Positions 1 through 5,700 of a stretch of DNA of 7,448 nucleotides are shown piece after piece. The notes beneath the pieces are model-generated. The model ran no database searches and had not been told where the DNA came from. It worked only from the letters and a program-made list of their open reading frames with translations. Each line of letters opens with the position of its first letter. The stretch's first letter is position 1. This DNA comes from Galactobacter sp. GTDB taxonomy: Bacteria; Actinomycetota; Actinomycetes; Actinomycetales; Micrococcaceae. The translations under genes were made by a program, and so were the position numbers. The stretch covers positions 1 through 7,448 of the forward strand of contig JALAHE010000187.1 of NCBI GenBank assembly GCA_022712075.1, written 5' to 3'.

Positions 1-990
1 CCGCACCGCCGCCGCCGTGCCGTGAGTGCTGAGCGACTCCCCCGCCTCAAACGCGCCAATGTCGCGGAGTCCCGCGACAGCGCCGAGGCCAAGGTAGCCG
101 GCATGCCACTGCTTCGATAGCTCGCGCACCGGGCGGAAGGCCTCCCCGGAGAGCATCAGGAGCAAGTAGCTCTGTGAAGCCACGGATCCCGGGGACAGCG
201 CCTCGGCAATAGCGCCGGCCGCCGCCCCTGCGAGCGCCCCTTGGATGGCCAGATCGGTGAGGGCTGTCTCCGCGAGCGAGGCACGCATGGCCCGCTCGGT
301 CTGCTGGCGCAGCCGCTCGGACCGCGCATGGATGCGCCGCCTGGCCCACGGAACGCGTCCCAAGGCCTGCAGCGTCTGCATGCCGCGGAGTGCCTCGGAG
401 AGCTCGGCCGCCAGGCCCTCATAGCTTTCCCATTGCTCCTGCGAGCGCCTGGCCATGAGCCGTGCCCAGGCCTTGGGTGCAAGCAGCGCGAGCGCCACAC
501 CGACGGCCACGACGAGGGCTGCAGGCCAGGACACCCAGGCCAGCCCGAGGAGCACGGCCGGGGTGGCGATCGCCAGGGTGAGCAGGGCCGGGTAGTAGGC
601 ACAGACGTAGGCGTCCACGCCGTCCACGCCGTCGCTCAGCGTGGCCCGTAGCGCCCCAGGGCGGCGCGCCGGGTCCCGCAGCGCTTCGGGGCGCAGCACG
701 CCCCGAAGGCCGGCCGCGCGCACATCGAGCCGGACCCTGGCGCCGAGCCGGCTCGCGGCGGAGGCCTGGACGAGGGCCACTCCGACCCGGACCAGCGTCA
801 TGAGCGCCACGGCCCCGAGACTGAACAACGCCTCCTGGAGCCGCCCTCGGGCCGCCGCGGCGAGGGCGTGCGCCAAGGCCACCGCCTGCCCCACGTAGAG
901 GGCGTTGACGAGCAGCGCTGGCGCAACGGCGGCGACCACCTCCCGCGGACGCCGGGCGGCCGCCCGCGTGAGTTCCTTGACAATCATCAT
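1..990 (-). CDS. ABC exporter, membrane-domain part (partial, runs off the left edge)
   Basis: The reading frame is open from the ATG at 990 to base 1 (330 codons, no stop), so the C-terminal part is cut off. The start overlaps the stop of the dehydrogenase gene as ATGA (990-987); a second in-frame ATG follows at 987. Hydrophobic segments fit an ABC exporter membrane domain: about residues 18-45, 52-80 and a long pair at 133-173, plus another near residue 255-285. The basic, helical stretch between the second and third segments fits a cytoplasmic loop. The part around LLMLSGEAFRPVRELSKQWHA resembles the CydD/CydC-like and type I exporter region that leads into the nucleotide-binding domain. 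No Walker A motif is inside the window; it is expected just left of base 1. As the last visible gene of a RiPP operon it most likely exports the modified peptide and may give self-protection. A CydDC-like role for other substrates is not excluded. Confidence 0.82.
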   Translation of the reverse strand, partial: MMIVKELTRAAARRPREVVAAVAPALLVNALYVGQAVALAHALAAAARGRLQEALFSLGAVALMTLVRVGVALVQASAASRLGARVRLDVRAAGLRGVLRPEALRDPARRPGALRATLSDGVDGVDAYVCAYYPALLTLAIATPAVLLGLAWVSWPAALVVAVGVALALLAPKAWARLMARRSQEQWESYEGLAAELSEALRGMQTLQALGRVPWARRRIHARSERLRQQTERAMRASLAETALTDLAIQGALAGAAAGAIAEALSPGSVASQSYLLLMLSGEAFRPVRELSKQWHAGYLGLGAVAGLRDIGAFEAGESLSTHGTAAAVR

Positions 991-2072
991 GTTCGGATTC
1001 CTCCGTGAGTGGCGGGGCGATCTGGGCGCAGGGAGGCGAGGGCGTGAACTACCCATGTCCCCGAAGACGCGACCAGCCCGGAGACGGGGCGGGAGGACCA
1101 GCTCCCCTCCGCGTGTTCCGCGTACAGGCGGCGCCCCCCGGCCAGCGGCGCGGCCCAGGCCGCCGCCATGAGGCGACGCGGATCGGCCGCGCCCACGTCG
1201 AGCGTCCAGGTGACCACGCGCTCCGCACCGGCGATCCAGGGCTGCTGCGCGGCCTCGGACAGGCGCTCGGCCGCACCTCCCGGCCTCCGCGGGCGGGCGA
1301 GAAAGCGGTCGTGGCGTGGGCTGCGCCGCGCGCTCAGCCGCTCAGCCCTCGCGGCCAGCCAGACAGGACGTGCGGCGGGCAGGGGCACGACGGCGAGGGG
1401 CAGCTCGGGCGCGAGGCCTCGCCTCAGCCACGCCTCGGCGTGGGCGGACCGAGGCCAGGCTAGCGCGGCGCGCAGGGCGGTCGCCCCGCCCTGCAGTTCG
1501 CTGGCAAGGACCGCCGTGGTGCCGAGCAGGTGCTCGGCGCCGGCCGCCGCGTAGGCGGCGTCGGCCAGCCACAGCGGCCAGGCCCGGTGTCGGTAGCGCG
1601 AGAACGCACGTCCGGGCAGCACGGAGAAGACGAGGAGCGCTCGGCCCGGCGAGCCGAGGGAGGCAGCGGCACCCCACGCGGCCGGGACCAGGAACTCGGT
1701 CTCCGGGTGGCGCAAGGTGAGCGTGCCCAGCTCCTGGTCGTAGGCCCACCTGCGCCAGTCGCCCTCGACCGCCGGCTCCAGCAGGTGGGCCCGCACACCG
1801 TAGCTTGCCCCGGCCGAGGGGACGGCCCGGCGCTGGATGGACGTGGCGGAGCCGTCCTCCGTGAGGTGCAGTCCGCGCGGGGCGAGCAGTGCCTCGAGGA
1901 CCTCGAGGGCCAGTTCGGCGGCAGGCGACGTGGCCCCGGCCGAGGTGGCGGCGGTCCCGGCCCCGAGCGCGGACCAAGCATTGTCCCGGGGTCCCGGATG
2001 CACCGGGTCCCCCGGCGTCAGGGGGCCGTAGGCCTGATGGAGCAGAAGGCCAGGAAGGGCGGCGAGTGTCAC
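987..2072 (-). CDS. SagB-type FMN-dependent azoline dehydrogenase
   Basis: Predicted 361-residue protein of the nitroreductase-like SagB family, which oxidises azolines to aromatic azoles using FMN in TOMM/LAP pathways. The best family mark is RRAVPSAGASYGVRAHLL (about residues 81-98), matching the SagB R..PSAGA.Y..E phosphate/FMN-binding signature. RYRHRAWPLWLADAAYAAAG (159-178) matches the later conserved K/RY..R.YRF.L.EAGH-like segment, although the usual Gly-His pair is not kept. The C-terminal half is Arg/Ala-rich and diverged. I chose GTG at 2072 because a GAGG lies 8 nt upstream and it follows the YcaO stop by 10 nt. The longer in-frame ATG at 2168 would overlap YcaO by 86 bp and add a low-complexity shadow of that gene. 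The stop overlaps the ABC gene start. The family call is good; whether the enzyme is active is uncertain because of its divergence. Confidence 0.8.
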   Translation of the reverse strand: MTLAALPGLLLHQAYGPLTPGDPVHPGPRDNAWSALGAGTAATSAGATSPAAELALEVLEALLAPRGLHLTEDGSATSIQRRAVPSAGASYGVRAHLLEPAVEGDWRRWAYDQELGTLTLRHPETEFLVPAAWGAAASLGSPGRALLVFSVLPGRAFSRYRHRAWPLWLADAAYAAAGAEHLLGTTAVLASELQGGATALRAALAWPRSAHAEAWLRRGLAPELPLAVVPLPAARPVWLAARAERLSARRSPRHDRFLARPRRPGGAAERLSEAAQQPWIAGAERVVTWTLDVGAADPRRLMAAAWAAPLAGGRRLYAEHAEGSWSSRPVSGLVASSGTWVVHALASLRPDRPATHGGIRT

Positions 2073-2082
2073 GGGCAGCGCC

Positions 2083-3555
2083 TCACATGTGCGGGGGCGG
2101 AACGAGCGTGAAGCACTCCGGCCCGTCGCCGGGAACGGGCCAGCCGCGCTCGCGGGCGGCGGAGGCAAAGCGGTCCATGCCGAGATAGGCGAAGGCGGCC
2201 GGGGCGTTCGGGACCAGCCCGGTCACCAGCGTGCGCACCACGCGCAGCGGCGTCATCGCCACGTCGCGCGTGGTCAGGTCGCGATAAATCTCCCGGTGGC
2301 CGCCCGCGGCGAGCCGTGCGCGCACTTGCCCGAGCGTCGGGCTCTCGAGTGCCTCCACGCCCACGATCCCGAGCGCCGGCTCGTGGAAGCGGGCGGCGAG
2401 CGCTTGCACGCTGGGATCGAGCCAGACCTGCACGTGGGCGCCAAGGTCGATGACGTTCTCGAACTGCGCGCCGGCCTGCGCCGCGTAGTCCCGCTCCGGC
2501 CGGTGTTCGAGATAGAGCCCCCTGGCCATGAGCCCCCGCTCGACGGCGCGGTAGACCCAGCCGTCGGCCTCGAGCGTGCCCTGCGTGTAGATCCAGGTGT
2601 GGACGGCCTCCAGCACCGCCTTGCGCGCTGCCCTGGCCGGGTCTAGCGCGCAGGAGAAGCCCGCGGCGTAGATCCCGCGCGCGGCGTCGTACGTGAGTGC
2701 CGCAACGCATGGTGCAAATTCGCTCGGCATCTGCACGAGCCAGACCTCGAGCTCGCAGCCCTCCAGGTCCTCGCGCAGGCCGGGCACCGAGTCCACGTCG
2801 ATCCCGCGCGCCGGCCCGTCCAGGTGCCACCAGAGTTCCAAGGCGTCCCGCTCGATGACCTCGAGCAGCCCCCTGTCCCTCGCGTCCTGTACGCCCTGGC
2901 CCGTGGCGATCCCCGCGTAGTTGAGGTGGTGGGTGCGGGGCAGGTGCCGGAAGCGGGCCTGCCGCCAGTTCAGGTGCACCAGCGCGTCCGGCACCCACAC
3001 CTCGTTCCCGCCCTCATCGCTGCAACGTACCCACAGCGCGGGGGTGTTCTCTCCCATGGTCGTGTAGGGGAAGCCCGGCCGCCCCGCCTGCCACACGGCA
3101 TGCGTTGGCAGCTCGTGAGTCTCCAGCGCCGGGCGTCCGGACGCGACGAGCTCCTCGTGCGTGCCCGTGAAGTAGTCCTGGGGCGGCAGCGGGTCGGGAA
3201 GGAAGTTGCCGCAGTAGCGCTCGGCGCCCTCGGCGATGGCAGCGATCCGCGCCGCGGCGGCGTCCCCGAACGAGGTTCCGAGCGACACCCGGTCCGCCGG
3301 CCACTCCCCCAGCATCCTGGCGTCGGCCACGGAGGCGGTCAGGGCGAGGTACGCGGCCGGGGCGCCGGGTGGGTGCGGGACTTCCCTGACGGAGCGGATG
3401 ACGCCGGTGAAGGGATCGACGAGGTCCTCCGGCGTGAGCGGTGCCGGGGCGGTGGCGGGTCGCTCGGGCCCGGGTGCTCCGAGCGCCGCGGTCGGCGAGT
3501 CCGCGCTGACCGTCGGCGCCGGCTGCGGCAGGGTGTCGGTGGGGATCGGGTTCAC
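2083..3555 (-). CDS. YcaO-domain azoline-forming cyclodehydratase (TOMM D protein)
   Basis: A 490-residue YcaO protein. YcaO enzymes use ATP to activate backbone amides so that Ser, Thr or Cys side chains close into (methyl)oxazolines or thiazolines; the usual partner is a leader-binding E1/ThiF-like protein, found two genes upstream. Visible family marks are AIAEGAERYCG (106-116; E109, E112, R113 fit the first ATP/Mg site), GIATGQGVQDARDRGLLEVIERDA (215-238; E232, E235, R236), and KAVLEAVHT (312-320; E316). The first ~45 residues are Pro/Ala-rich and look disordered. The C-terminus ends in LVPPPHM, Pro-rich like the catalytic PxPxP tail of azoline-forming YcaOs but not a canonical copy. I chose GTG at 3555: it forms a GTGA overlap with the hydrolase stop and has AGAAAGG 8 nt upstream. 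The ATG at 3591 would add a His-rich 12-residue extension without such a site. Confidence 0.95.
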   Translation of the reverse strand: MNPIPTDTLPQPAPTVSADSPTAALGAPGPERPATAPAPLTPEDLVDPFTGVIRSVREVPHPPGAPAAYLALTASVADARMLGEWPADRVSLGTSFGDAAAARIAAIAEGAERYCGNFLPDPLPPQDYFTGTHEELVASGRPALETHELPTHAVWQAGRPGFPYTTMGENTPALWVRCSDEGGNEVWVPDALVHLNWRQARFRHLPRTHHLNYAGIATGQGVQDARDRGLLEVIERDALELWWHLDGPARGIDVDSVPGLREDLEGCELEVWLVQMPSEFAPCVAALTYDAARGIYAAGFSCALDPARAARKAVLEAVHTWIYTQGTLEADGWVYRAVERGLMARGLYLEHRPERDYAAQAGAQFENVIDLGAHVQVWLDPSVQALAARFHEPALGIVGVEALESPTLGQVRARLAAGGHREIYRDLTTRDVAMTPLRVVRTLVTGLVPNAPAAFAYLGMDRFASAARERGWPVPGDGPECFTLVPPPHM

Positions 3556-4559
3556 GGTCGGGGCCTTTCTGCCGTGGTGGTGTGTGTCCACCTGCGGGCT
3601 GCGGGGCGCAGCTCGGACACAAGTCGGTATGCCCCGCGGGGCGGCGCGGGGACGGTGTTGCGTTCAACGTGGGCGTCCGGGACGATCCTGGCCAGCCAGC
3701 CGTCCAGTACGGCGCCCGGCCCGCCGGCCGCGACCACGTCGCCGCGGGTGCTACCCGGGGCCAGGTCCGCGAGCAGCCCGTGCCCCCAGGGCCCCTCGGC
3801 GTGCTGAGTGAGACCACCCCAGCCCCGCGCGAGCGCCGCCGCCTCGCGCCGGAAGGGGTCGTGTCGGCCGCCGATGACGAGGAGCGGGGAGCGCATTCCT
3901 CCCCAGCGCAGCGCAGGGTCCACGCGGGACGAGGACCATATCCCGCGCCATGCCCGCTGGGTGGCCGGCGGCCAGCCCCACGCCGCCGCGACGCCGACGC
4001 CGCGGGCGCGGACCGCGTTGACGCGACGTTGGGCCTCCGCGGCGTCCAGCGGGTTCCTGGAGCGCGGCCCGAAACCGTGTTCGTGCCACCACCCCACCCG
4101 TTCGGAAATGAGCGGCCGCCCGTGGCGATCCCAGGCGGTCTCGCCGGGGCCGAGCACGGGCACCGAGACGGCGCCGCCGTCCGCGGGCGTGGCGCCTTCA
4201 AGGTGCAGCGCCCGCGCGGTCTCCAGGGCGGTGTGCGCGGCGTAGGAAGCGCCATGCAGCAGCAGCGGCCCCCCGGACCCGTGCTCCCGCGCCCAGGCGG
4301 CGGCCTGCAAGCCGTCCTCGGCCACGTGGCGGTACGGAATCCAGGCCCCGCCGCTCGCGTAGCGCCCGCGCACATCGAGCACCCAGCACTCGATGCCGCG
4401 CTCCGCCCAGGAGTGCGCCATGGGTTCCTGGGAGGCAGCGCCGTACGGGGTCTGCACCAGCACGGTGGCCACGGGGTGTTGGGGCAGAGCCCGCATCCCC
4501 CGCAGCACGGTGCCGTCAGCCAAGGGGACGCGCACGGCGCCCACCGTGCGGGAACTCAT
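3552..4559 (-). CDS. Compact alpha/beta hydrolase of the X-Pro dipeptidyl-peptidase S15 / CocE-NonD type
   Basis: 335-residue serine hydrolase. The N-terminal pattern VLVQTPYG (33-40) and VLDVRGRYASGGAW (60-73) are hallmarks of the S15/CocE family (TPYG, D.RG.G.S.G). A full catalytic triad can be placed: Ser105 in the elbow HGASYAAH, Asp234 in VIGGRHDPF, and His260 in GPWGHG. At 335 residues it is much shorter than typical CocE/S15 proteins (about 550 or more) and lacks room for their C-terminal jelly-roll domain. There is no signal peptide, so it should act in the cytoplasm. The start forms an ATGA overlap with the upstream ThiF-like gene, and the stop overlaps the YcaO start, placing it inside the modification operon. 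Likely roles are peptide trimming or ester/amide hydrolysis of the product, or immunity. The substrate cannot be read from the sequence. Confidence 0.88.
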   Translation of the reverse strand: MSSRTVGAVRVPLADGTVLRGMRALPQHPVATVLVQTPYGAASQEPMAHSWAERGIECWVLDVRGRYASGGAWIPYRHVAEDGLQAAAWAREHGSGGPLLLHGASYAAHTALETARALHLEGATPADGGAVSVPVLGPGETAWDRHGRPLISERVGWWHEHGFGPRSRNPLDAAEAQRRVNAVRARGVGVAAAWGWPPATQRAWRGIWSSSRVDPALRWGGMRSPLLVIGGRHDPFRREAAALARGWGGLTQHAEGPWGHGLLADLAPGSTRGDVVAAGGPGAVLDGWLARIVPDAHVERNTVPAPPRGAYRLVSELRPAARRWTHTTTAERPRP

Positions 4560-5374
4560 TCCACGGCGCCGGCACTGAGCGCGGTGGCCGGCGGAGGATC
4601 GAAGGCGAGGGCCCGGTGGCGGCTCAGCCGGGCCTCGGCGGCGTCGTAGCGCTGCAGGAGGTTCGTTTCGTCAGGTCCGGCCGTGCCGCGCGCCCACGCA
4701 GCGGAGAGTGCCAGGATGCGCGAGAGTTGGTGGGCCCGCGCCGCCGGGTCGGCGGGGCCGGGCGGCTCCGCGGCGGCCGTCGTCGCGTTGCGCCAGGCCT
4801 GCCAGGCCCGCGGTGCGTTGCTCGTGGCCCGCCTCCTGGCCAGGACCTGCGCCGCGGTGGGACCACGATCCCCCACGGCGAGCGGGTCAACGAGGTAGAG
4901 ACCGTCCTCGCGGTAGGCACGGATCCAGCCGGCACCGCGCCGCGCCGCGTCATCGAGCCGGTCCCAGCCGGCGCGCCCGGCCGGGGCCTCGGCCACGCCG
5001 ATCACCAAGGTGTGCGCGTCGGCGCGTTCGGCCGCCTCGGCCGCGCCGAGGCGTGCGACGGGGGCGCCCCAGGCGGCGAGCGCCGTCTGCACGTCCGCTG
5101 CCAGAGCGGCGTCGCCGAGCAAGATCACATGCCGGGGCTCCGGCCACCTCGCGCGCCGGATCTTCAGCGCATCTTGTGCCCGCTCGGCGGCGAGCCGGGG
5201 CATGAACGACTCCGCTTGCTCATCGGTGCGTTCCCCCCGGGCGAGCCCCTCCGGATACCCGGACAATCCGAGAAAGGCACCCCCGGCCGTGCGCAACGCC
5301 GCCCCGTGTTCACCCCACTCCACGATCGTGTCAGCCGTCCCTTCGACGGGGACGATGCTGGTCTCGGTGCGCAC
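4556..5374 (-). CDS. ThiF-like (ocin-ThiF-like) TOMM leader-binding cyclodehydratase partner
   Basis: 272-residue protein, probably the F-type partner that recognises the precursor leader and presents it to YcaO. The N-terminal ~80 residues are a candidate RiPP recognition (RRE-like) region. PRHVILLGDAALAADVQTAL (80-99) fits the start of a Rossmann/E1-like fold. WIRAYREDGLYLVDPLAVGD (150-169) followed by GPTAAQVLARRRATS (171-185) aligns by pattern with the G-P-C-x-x-C-L-x-x-R-R block of ThiF-like TOMM proteins. Here the Cys residues are replaced (PT instead of PC), so the structural zinc site seems lost. No intact adenylation motif is seen, which is normal for this class. Start GTG at 5374 has a strong AAGGAG (5385-5380) 5 nt upstream. 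The gene begins the tightly overlapping block, 124 bp downstream of the precursor. The call leans on pattern and context (adjacent YcaO and SagB genes), not on a single catalytic motif. Confidence 0.75.
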   Translation of the reverse strand: MRTETSIVPVEGTADTIVEWGEHGAALRTAGGAFLGLSGYPEGLARGERTDEQAESFMPRLAAERAQDALKIRRARWPEPRHVILLGDAALAADVQTALAAWGAPVARLGAAEAAERADAHTLVIGVAEAPAGRAGWDRLDDAARRGAGWIRAYREDGLYLVDPLAVGDRGPTAAQVLARRRATSNAPRAWQAWRNATTAAAEPPGPADPAARAHQLSRILALSAAWARGTAGPDETNLLQRYDAAEARLSRHRALAFDPPPATALSAGAVE

Positions 5375-5379
5375 GGCGG

Positions 5380-5385
5380 CTCCTT
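5380..5385 (-). promoter_or_regulatory. Ribosome binding site of the ThiF-like gene
   Basis: AAGGAG on the minus strand, 5 nt before the GTG at 5374. It fixes the start of the ThiF-like protein. Confidence 0.8.
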
Positions 5386-5433
5386 GCTTCGAGGGGCGCG
5401 GCGGCCAGGGCTACGCCGCGTGAATAGTTTTTG

Positions 5434-5464
5434 GGGGCCGGGCCGTCGACGACGGCCCGGCCCC
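5434..5464 (-). repeat. Perfect 14-bp GC-rich stem-loop after the precursor gene (attenuator or mRNA-stabilising hairpin)
   Basis: The arms 5434-5447 (GGGGCCGGGCCGTC) and 5451-5464 (GACGGCCCGGCCCC) are exact inverted repeats around a 3-nt loop. In the direction of the operon the stem is followed by an A-run, not a T-run, so it is not a classical intrinsic terminator. The T-run lies on the upstream side and would not serve minus-strand transcripts. By position it most likely protects the 3' end of the short precursor mRNA or partly halts transcription, giving more precursor than enzyme. Confidence 0.7.
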
Positions 5465-5498
5465 GGCGTCACGCCGAGCTACGGCGCAACGGAATCAC

Positions 5499-5594
5499 TC
5501 AGTCGAAGGGGTTCTCGACGAGCGCGTTGGAGTGGGTGGCCGAAAGATGGGCCAGCTGCTCGGTCTCTTCGATTTCCTGGGCGATGCGCTCCAT
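5499..5594 (-). CDS. Candidate RiPP precursor peptide (31 residues, Cys-free)
   Basis: Small gene next to the operon promoter. The ATG at 5594 has a strong AAGGAG (5606-5601) 6 nt upstream. The N-terminal half is acidic and helical (Glu at 2, 7, 9, 10, 12; Leu/Ile at 4, 8, 14, 17), as expected for a leader. The C-terminal half, from residue 16, is HLSATHSNALVENPFD. There is no Cys, so any heterocycles would come from Ser18, Thr20 and Ser22 (perhaps Thr11) as (methyl)oxazol(in)es. These are spaced at i, i+2, i+4 and interleaved with Ala and His21; His16 is also near. The only Pro is residue 29. No leader cleavage site (such as Gly-Gly) is evident. It resembles no TOMM precursor I recognise. 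The call rests on position, ribosome site, size and leader/core layout; the true core boundary is unknown. Confidence 0.8.
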   Translation of the reverse strand: MERIAQEIEETEQLAHLSATHSNALVENPFD

Positions 5595-5600
5595 GGCGAT

Positions 5601-5606
5601 CTCCTT
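5601..5606 (-). promoter_or_regulatory. Ribosome binding site of the precursor gene
   Basis: AAGGAG on the minus strand with a 6-nt spacer (ATCGCC) to the ATG at 5594. It is among the strongest in the window and decides for the 31-residue reading over a longer 62-residue frame. Confidence 0.85.
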
Positions 5607-5620
5607 CTGTGGTGAATTTT

Positions 5621-5636
5621 CCCCGGATATCCGGGG
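5621..5636 (-). repeat. 16-bp perfect palindrome in the precursor 5' UTR
   Basis: CCCCGGATATCCGGGG is a perfect palindrome and can fold as a 6-bp stem with an ATAT loop in the mRNA. It directly abuts a second hairpin (5637-5654). It could shape leader stability or be a second DNA operator; the sequence alone does not say which. Confidence 0.55.
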
Positions 5637-5654
5637 GTGTTCGGGTTCGAACAC
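5637..5654 (-). repeat. Stem-loop at the predicted 5' end of the precursor mRNA
   Basis: The arms GTGTTCG (5637-5643) and CGAACAC (5648-5654) enclose a 4-nt loop. With the -10 box proposed at 5664-5659 the transcript would begin at about 5652, so this stem lies at its extreme 5' end. A 5'-terminal stem often stabilises mRNA. It also contains the 8-bp palindrome GTTCGAAC. Confidence 0.5.
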
Positions 5655-5658
5655 TCTC

Positions 5659-5687
5659 ACCGTATTGAGAATCATTCTCAATAGCAA
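5659..5687 (-). promoter_or_regulatory. Putative promoter of the RiPP operon
   Basis: On the minus strand, TTGCTA (5687-5682) is followed after 17 nt by TACGGT (5664-5659), a reasonable -35/-10 pair. The predicted start at about 5652 leaves a 5' UTR of roughly 57 nt before the precursor. The palindromic metal-regulator box fills the spacer almost exactly, which would block polymerase when occupied. Confidence 0.5.
5663..5683. promoter_or_regulatory. Fur-superfamily operator, most like a Zur (zinc) box
   Basis: A perfect 21-bp palindrome with a central C; its 19-bp core is ATTGAGAATCATTCTCAAT. The 7-1-7 inner part TGAGAATCATTCTCA differs by one base per arm from the actinobacterial Zur pattern (TGAAAAT-N-ATTTTCA) and equally by one from the Fur pattern (TGATAAT-N-ATTATCA). 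It does not fit the DtxR/IdeR iron box. I favour Zur because high-GC actinobacteria mostly sense iron by DtxR/IdeR and zinc by Zur. It lies in the middle of the divergent intergenic region and overlaps promoter elements on both strands, so one repressor could control both operons. The palindrome is seen directly; the metal identity is inferred. Confidence 0.75.
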
Positions 5688-5694
5688 GTAGCCT
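5665..5694 (+). promoter_or_regulatory. Putative promoter of the propeller operon, predicted leaderless
   Basis: TTGAGA (5665-5670) and TAGCCT (5689-5694) with an 18-nt spacer. Transcription would begin at about 5701, the first base of the GTG start. The gene has no good Shine-Dalgarno sequence, which fits a leaderless mRNA, common in actinobacteria. The -35 lies inside the palindromic operator. Confidence 0.45.
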
Positions 5695-5700
5695 GGCGGT

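Larger units (their letters stand above)
5375..5498 (-). other. Intercistronic region between precursor and ThiF-like gene
   Basis: A 124-bp gap, the only sizeable one in the minus-strand operon. It contains the perfect hairpin at 5434-5464 and the strong ribosome site of the next gene. I see no second precursor peptide or extra promoter with a convincing -10 here. The separation fits an operon in which the small precursor is needed in excess over its enzymes. Confidence 0.6.

Noticed and set aside
987..2168. A 393-residue dehydrogenase starting at 2168
   Set aside because: It overlaps the YcaO gene by 86 bp and adds a Pro/Arg-rich piece with no SagB resemblance; GTG at 2072 has a GAGG at good spacing and a natural 10-nt gap.
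2069..2998. A 309-codon minus-strand open frame inside the YcaO gene
   Set aside because: Arg/Gly-rich translation in the wrong frame of a motif-bearing gene; typical of very GC-rich DNA.
2083..3591. YcaO start at the ATG at 3591
   Set aside because: It overlaps the hydrolase by 40 bp without a clear ribosome site; GTG at 3555 forms a GTGA overlap and has AGAAAGG 8 nt upstream.
2824..3807. Long plus-strand open frames opposite the biosynthetic genes (also 3582-4649 and 4616-5668)
   Set aside because: Low-complexity antisense frames with no family motif and no ribosome site, opposite conserved genes.
3014..4375. A 453-codon minus-strand open frame across the hydrolase and YcaO genes
   Set aside because: It is an alternative-frame shadow: Arg/Pro/Gly-rich, no recognisable motif, and crosses two well-supported genes.
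5434..5464. Intrinsic terminator of the precursor transcript
   Set aside because: No T-run follows the stem on the minus strand; the T-run lies upstream of it, and no plus-strand gene ends there.
5637..5654. LexA/SOS box
   Set aside because: The actinobacterial SOS pattern is CGAAC-N4-GTTCG; here the half-sites are in the opposite order (GTTCG then CGAAC).
5663..5683. DtxR/IdeR iron box
   Set aside because: The TTAGGTTAGGCTAACC-type pattern is absent; the site has the Fur/Zur 7-1-7 form.
5499..5687. A longer 62-residue reading of the precursor frame starting at 5687
   Set aside because: It would run through the operator and both 5' UTR hairpins and start before the predicted transcript; the internal ATG at 5594 has a far better ribosome site.
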